From Montifringilla adamsi (taxonomy: Eukaryota; Chordata; Aves; Passeriformes; Passeridae), in assembly GCA_017590115.1 (NCBI GenBank), contig JAGGNK010011225.1, positions 4,217,161 through 4,281,160 on the forward strand: 64,000 nucleotides of DNA. The letters are read 5' to 3'. The notes beneath the pieces were generated by a model. It worked only from the letters and a program-made list of their open reading frames with translations, was not told the origin of the DNA and searched no databases. The position numbers and the translations under genes were made by a program. Shown here in pieces: positions 57,603 through 64,000 of the stretch. The stretch's first letter is position 1. Each line of letters starts with the position of its first letter.

Positions 57603-60568
57603 TGTCTTCTCTTTCATGTAGTACTGTCAGGTGCTGAGTATGTTAAAAGTTATGAAGCAGTATTAAAATACATTTTTAAAGTTATATTTTTGCAAACCAT
57701 AACCTCAGGAGGGGCAGGACAAGACTTGTGACTGCTGCTTTGTAATTCCAGACTGACGCTGAAAATTCAAATTTCTTACAGGAAGCTAGAATTTGAATCT
57801 TTAAGAGGTGTCTTGCAGTAGGACCTTTGAGTCCTATACTAAGAAGTTTGTATGTCTCAAATTCCAATAGTATCCTTAAAATAGTGTGAAGTTTAATTTT
57901 TTTGTTTTCGTAGAGATGTGGTGGAGCACCGAGTTAACTTTTTAATTTAAGTCATCTCAGTGTAAGTGAGGCAGATCTCCAGGAAGGTGGAGGAAGGAGC
58001 AGCCTGAGTTCACCCAGCAGGTCTATGGCAAATGGCAAACCTGTGAATCAAACCCAAGTGTTGCAAGTTCTGTCCTGTAGCTGTTAGGCAGCACCACCTA
58101 TGCCATTCACATATCTTTATTTTTCGTCTTCTGTCCTTCTGTTTTCTTTCAGCTTTTGTGTAATAGTGGCTATGCCACTCTTCAAGTATGAGTTTCTAGA
58201 GAATCCGTACGCAAAGAGATTGCTTAGCTGAGATTCAGTTGTACTATTCAGTTCTGTAGTGTAGGTAGTTCCTTTGCTGATGTGTTAATTTTTTTTGCTA
58301 AATATCTTTGAAACTAGAAGCTGTGTTTCCTGATCTTCTGTCAAAGATCTCTGTTACAAAAGTGGGACCTGATTCTGGCTGTGGGATCCCAGTAACTGCA
58401 GCATGTGCGATCCTGTAGTTCCAGAGCATTCCTTAAAGTAGCAGAGAACTAACTAGTGCTGAAGGAGAGCATGAATCTTGAAACCATAGACCTAAATATG
58501 ACAAGCAGTTTCTGCCTTAAAGTTTGAGTTCTGCTGCCCAAGGTGAATCTTGAACAAGTGTATATATTCTTAAACAATTTCCTCTTTAGTGTTAGTAATT
58601 TTTTAGCAAGTGCTTGCATTATTGAAATAAGAATATTTTCACTGATGGATTTCGGTATCTATCTTCTGCAGTAATTCCTGTTCAGTGGTGAACTTAACTT
58701 TCTCCTGAAGCCTGGCTGGTGTGTTATTTGGCAATTCTAATGAAAATGCGCTGAAAAGGCTGGGATGGGAACAGATCCCTGCAGGAGTTTCTTCTGGGTC
58801 CCTTATGCTCCTTTAGTTGCCTGCTGTTCCCTGGAACTGTCAGCCGGCTCCTGAAGTATCTCTTTGATAACTCATCGTCTGTTGACAGAGCATCTTCACT
58901 GTTGCCGTCCTGGTATATGCAACTGTTGGAAAACGTGGTCCTGAAAATCTTTAGCTGCAGTCTGGTTTGGCTGTTGATTAGAGGAGGAAGGACTTGATCA
59001 TGGGTGCTCTTATGCTTACCCTGTACATGAATGGTGGAGCTTACTCTGCTGGGAATGTTGTTCCTTGAGCAACACTTTTCTACTGCAAGCTGAGATTTCC
59101 AAGTGATACGCAGTGGCTCACAGTGTTACTGTATTGTCTTCTGGTAACAGAGTAAGCAGGGTAATCTCTGTTAGCCCCCTCCCAGGCTGCCGTCGTACTT
59201 CTGATGAATTGTGTGCTTTGAAGCAGTACTGTGCTCTCCTGCTTTCTCACTCAGAGCTGAGGATGGTCTGTAGCACTGCAAGTCATTGTTTTATTCATGC
59301 TGCTCGTAGTCAGTGGCTTTGTGATGGTAGGGGTGGTGATGTTTAGGAATACTGTACAAATGCTGTGTTTTCCTCTGTTTTATTTACATAATTCATTTTT
59401 TTCCAGTGGCCTCATACTTTCACCACTTCGATAGCAGCATTTGATACTTTCAGCACTTTGATAGCAGTCTTTGTAAAGGAAATTTTTCCCATAAACCACA
59501 AGTGTGAAAAGCTATGTTTGATTACATTTCATCCTATAGCTGTTATTTTGGATGTCCTAGATTGTCCCATGTCATGCTTTTAAAAGAATTTTGGAAGGTA
59601 AGGAGTGAGGAGATTGAAGCCATAATTTATTCCAGTGCTTCAACAGAGTGATTAATGTAGCAACAGTGTAAATTCCTATGTGCCTGGGTTTAGTTTAGGA
59701 CTACAGATGACTAAATGTTTGGTTTCAGATGCAAGGCAGAGAAGTATCCTTTATTATTATGAGGTTAATGCAAGCTGTTGTGACTGATGTTCAGAAGTGC
59801 TTGTTATTTCCTGGTACTGTAAAGTATCCTCTTGTGTGTAAAACTACATCTAGCCTCTTACGGTGTGCATTCTTTGTTCAGCAAATACCTTCTGTTTCTC
59901 TAAAGTCAGTATCTTAAATATATCTGAGTAATTTAAGCATCCAGAGAGTTTAGAAGTGCTCAAGTATTACTTCAAAAGATTGCATTGAGCTATTCTAAAC
60001 TTTTTGCTAAGGCTTCTCCTGCTTTTGTTTGGATGCACAGCTAATGGAGTGCTTTCTCTGAAGATGTAGCTAATAGCTTGTGAACAGTATAAAATTACCT
60101 CAGATTTAATTATTTTATTTCTTAATATGAATTTAACAAAGTAAGTAAAAAATTAAAGCATTTTAAACAGTATGAGTATGTACTGCTTAATACTTTCAAC
60201 TAAATGTTCAGTCTAATTGTACATGTTGAATGAGATTAGTGTGAAATACCCGGCATATCTGCTTGGCACATTACAGTGCTGTGCAGAAACAACAGAACTG
60301 GCTTGTTGAGTGTTAGTTTGGGTACCAGAACTGTTATGATACGTTGGAATGGTTTTCTGCCTGGGTTAATTAGTGTTGCACAGTGTCTGATGACCTCCCA
60401 CATTCATTTTTCCTCTTATATAGCTGTTGTATTTAACTCTCTTTTGATAATGACAAACAAGTTCTGCCATAGAGTAAAAGAGCACCAAGACCTCCACATT
60501 TCCTTATGCTGAATGGGGATTCAGGGCAGCATTCCCTAATAGCTACCACAGGTACTTGGGGAGAGTTC

Positions 60569-60632
60569 TCATAAGCAAGGTAAGCTTATGACAGTGCTTC
60601 TACAGAAGACTAGTTCCAGTCTTCTGTAGAAG
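60569..60632. repeat. Two adjacent perfect inverted repeats
   Basis: Hairpin 1: TCATAAGC / GCTTATGA, 8-bp arms with a 7-nt loop (60569-60591). Hairpin 2: CTTCTACAGAAGACT / AGTCTTCTGTAGAAG, 15-bp perfect arms with a 6-nt loop (60597-60632). Only 5 bp separate them. Both lie in TENT4A intron 1. Confidence 0.9.
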
Positions 60633-62609
60633 TCTTCACCAGTTTGCAGCTGAATGATATTGTGCACAGAAAGTGATGTCTAGAGATACGGTGGTGCGCC
60701 TCTATGCTAAACTTAGATCATCTTTATTTCTTCACCTCTATGCAGTGTTTCTAATTCCAGTCTTACAGCATATATTTTGCGTTTTTTGATATATTTCAGA
60801 ACTTTAAGATAAATTTAATTACAGTTTAGTGAAATGCACTATTAAAAATCCCTTGCATTCAGGGCTATGCATAGCTGCGGCTGCATGTTTGTCAACCCTT
60901 TCTTCTTATTATCCTGCTGTCAGAGCTGTCAGATACAAATTAATGTGTGGGCATGCCACATTGTCAGCCCCTTCTGCAAATTTTGCTTTCTTGTACTTTG
61001 AGCTGAAAGAATGTAGACTTTGGAAATGCTCTGAAGCCTTTACTGTCTGCAGTGAGATGTCCAGCACTTGTTAGGGCTTTAGGGGCCTCCCGAGTGTGGT
61101 TATTCTTAACTTCTCCCTGCGCTTAACAGTGCTGTCTTGCTCTAGTAAAGAATCAGCACAGTGGGCTGTGCTTCACCCACACTGCTGCCCAGTCCTTTGT
61201 GTCTGCTGTCTGTGGTGCTAGGTGGACACCTGCAGTGGAAGTGTTAATCTAGGAGGCAGGTCTCGCTGGCATGTTACACTCAGTTCTTGTTTTGCTTGAC
61301 TATAGGGTCCGGGTAGAAGTAAGCAGTGTATGCTGGAGTGTATGCAAGGAGAAGTGTGGAAGTAGTTACCTGTTAGTCATAGTAAATTTCTGGAGAGAGC
61401 ATCAGGATGTAGGTAAATGGATTGTTTTCATGCCTGAAGCTTGGTATGAAGGGAAATTCTAGGGTCGCTGCTGGATGAATTGTCCAGAAGAACAGAACAC
61501 CTGTTTTCTTCTGTGGTCAAGTAAGTTGCCTTGGTAAAGCACAAAATTTCCACGCAAAGTGGGTACCTAGTGTAGAGTTAGAGACTGATGCTGTGGGGAG
61601 TGAACGAAAGGAATGTTTTGGCAGCAGTGGGCTCCAGAGTCACCAGAGGTACTAGAGGTCAGAAAGGCTGAGCTACAGTAGTAAAACATGAGGAGGCCTT
61701 GCATGACAGGTGCTCTCATCTGTGTGTAAAGGAGAATGGGACATGTTTGGAGCAGTTTAATCCTGGCATCAGCTTCATGGTGTTTTTGCTAGTTGTTAGG
61801 CTTTGGCAGTAGAGACAGCTGGCAGTAAGAACATCAACAGCTGTACTGGGTGAGAGACCCTGAGAGGCCAGTGCCAAATATTGGGAAAAGAATACATCAA
61901 CATGAGCTTGTGGTGATATTTTCTGGAAGCATCTGCCAGCTTTAAATTATTAGTGGTTCTTGGACTACATGGGTTGTAGATAGTGCATTGTTATGCTTAT
62001 TGTAGATTTTGTGTATAATGTGTCTTGCCTTGATCTTTTATGACCTGGGATTACCAGATGACCTGTGGGAAGATGTTCCTCGGTAAAGCTGTTGATTATG
62101 TAATGATGTTTTTTTTTTCTATCCTGAGGCTGTCACTAGGATTGTAGTGGCTGCCAGTTGCAAGTCTGTGCATTACAGAGGCAGGCCGTGAGTGCTTTTT
62201 GCAGGGGATTTGGAGGAGGGGGGAGGTTGAATCACCTGACTGTTGTTTGTTTTCTAGTCTTTTAAATCATTTCTTGTATTGAAACTGTTTCCAGCCTCTA
62301 GATGTTTATCTCCTCTGTATGCTTTGCAGTCCCTGCTTTATCTTTGGGACTCATGAACCATACCTGTGTGTGATAATGTCACAGTATTCCTGCATCTTGG
62401 GTTATCTTGTTCTATCTTGTACTCTGTCTCCTTATTACTAACATGGGACTTGTCTGATGTTTTTGTGCTTGGAGGCTTCACCTGTGATCTTCCTTTAATA
62501 TGGAAGCTGAGAGTTTCAGCTGCTTGTTTCCTGTTTAAAACATTTCTTTATCTGTATGAAGGGTCTTTCCCCTCATTCCATGTCAGCTTAATTTCTTCAT
62601 GAGCCTGCA

Positions 62610-62670
62610 TAAGGGTGTATGGGGCCATTGTCAAATGCCATTTGGAAATCCAAGAAAATAACAGATTTTC
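62610..62670 (-). mobile_element. Possible ancient L3/CR1-like relic
   Basis: ATTGTCAAATGCCATTTGGAAATCCAAGAAAATAACA resembles the conserved CTTGTCAAAGGC..AAATCCAAGTA segment found in old CR1/L3 LINEs of amniotes, read in reverse orientation. Only about 50 bp can be matched by eye, so this is tentative. Confidence 0.3.
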
Positions 62671-64000
62671 CTGTGTGGGTCTCTGATTCTTCCAAGTAGC
62701 TCTGAATGTTGTTCTTTTTTTTTTTTTAATTTATTTTAAGACACTACTTCCATTCATGATAGTTATATTAGTTAGTATCTTGATATAGTCATATCAAGAA
62801 TATAGTCATATCAAATGAATATAGCTATTCATTTATTGCATTGATTCTACTTTTGACCACTTTGAATGTCAAAGCTAATTCTTTTAAAAAAAGAATGATA
62901 ACTACTTATTGTTCTGGTACAAATGCAGTATCTAGTGAGTATGACTTTTGGTGAATACTGAATTACCAGGAACAGGTTTTGCTGTGAAGTATTTTCTGTT
63001 AAAAAGTTTGGGACAAGTTCTTCCTTCATAGTTGTGGATCAGGGAAGTCTCTGAGGAATTAAAAAAAATAAATTAAATACTAACTTTACATACCATGCAT
63101 TTGGATCACTTAACTTTTTCTGAATTGATAATTTAAGTCATTTAACAGAAGCAGGTTTTTGTGCTCTTGAACTAGTTTAGCCATTCTCAGTCATAGCTTT
63201 ACATCTTGTTAAGTTATTCCTCATAATCATTTTTGATATCCTTAATCTTACAATCCTCTTTTCCTGCTTTGTACATGACTTAAGGATTTCTGGAGACATC
63301 TTCTGATGGAATCCTATGACAAAGTATTAAAAGCTCTTTTTTTCCCCTAAAACCTGATTAGTGATGCACACTAAACAACCAGTGTGGTATCTTTAGAAGA
63401 CTGAAACACATTGTTCCTTTGGTTATGATTTTGAAGGCGCTTCCTCTATTATAAGGGGAACTGCAGCAGTACTTAAATCCAGAAAATACTTTTCTAGCTC
63501 TTTTTTTGCCTTGCAGAGGTGCTGACTTTGAATGTGAAGGGTTTGTTGCCAGTAGTGCTTTGATGGGTGCATTTTGAGTTAGAGTCTGCTGCTCAGAATT
63601 ACGTCAAGAGTTGCTTCTCTTTAATGTTTCAGTGGCTAACCTGATGTAATGAATACCTGATCTACGTGGGCTAAATTAGTCTCTCATCACTAATATGTTT
63701 CTGCTGTTGCAGTCTGACTTGTCTGGGATGTTAATCGCTTGCTATCTTTGAGCATTTGGAAAAGAATGGTATTAAGACAGGAATTTCAGGGTTTAGTGCT
63801 TCTATTTATTGGCATAGCAAGCTTGCTGATTCAGTCCCAATGTTTAATATATGGCATTCTCCTTCACTGGTGCAACAAAATGATTGTGATATTTTCTTGG
63901 TGGTGTAGGGAGGTCCATCAGTCCAAGTCAGGAGTAATGCACTTCAGAAGCTTATGTAGCAGATCTACATTGCTGTGTATTGAATTGGAGAGGTGCATCT

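Noticed and set aside
62366..62602. 78-codon hydrophobic frame in TENT4A intron 1
   Set aside because: It is rich in Leu/Phe/Ser as expected of T-rich DNA, with no homology I recognise and no promoter or splice context.

Overview
This is a vertebrate nuclear genome window, almost certainly from a bird. Three spliced genes are recognisable by their protein products. The intergenic and intronic DNA is scattered with CR1 LINE 3' ends, including the characteristic ATTCTATG-like tails, and with avian-type endogenous retroviral LTRs. The LTR type and compact introns would fit a songbird, but the species cannot be fixed from sequence alone. The gene order NSUN2(-) / SRD5A1(+) / TENT4A(+) matches human 5p15.31.

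Layout: 1-4578 is DNA beyond the NSUN2 stop codon. It includes a GC-rich minisatellite at about 971-1190. NSUN2 fills 4579-24516 on the minus strand with 19 coding exons, all reconstructed here with GT..AG borders and a continuous 790-codon reading frame. A 285-bp gap inside a CpG island separates its ATG from the ATG of SRD5A1, so the two genes share a head-to-head promoter. SRD5A1 runs on the plus strand from 24802 to 35803 in 5 coding exons (270 codons), with a likely poly(A) signal at 36367. From 35.8 to 55.2 kb lies intergenic DNA with no credible gene. It holds two LTR pieces of one family in opposite orientation, a second LTR-like element and several CR1 fragments. At 55.2-56.6 kb is the CpG-island promoter and first coding exon of TENT4A (PAPD7) on the plus strand. 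The rest of the window is its first intron, which continues beyond the right edge.

The three products act separately: NSUN2 is an RNA cytosine-5 methyltransferase, SRD5A1 an ER membrane steroid 5-alpha-reductase, and TENT4A a non-canonical poly(A) polymerase that makes mixed poly(A) tails. Only NSUN2 and SRD5A1 are physically linked, through the shared promoter. I found no evidence of a novel biological system. The best second-look items are an overlapping upstream ORF on SRD5A1, a tandem duplication abutting an NSUN2 splice acceptor, several perfect palindromes, the GC-rich minisatellite and a CR1 relic abutting the TENT4A promoter.
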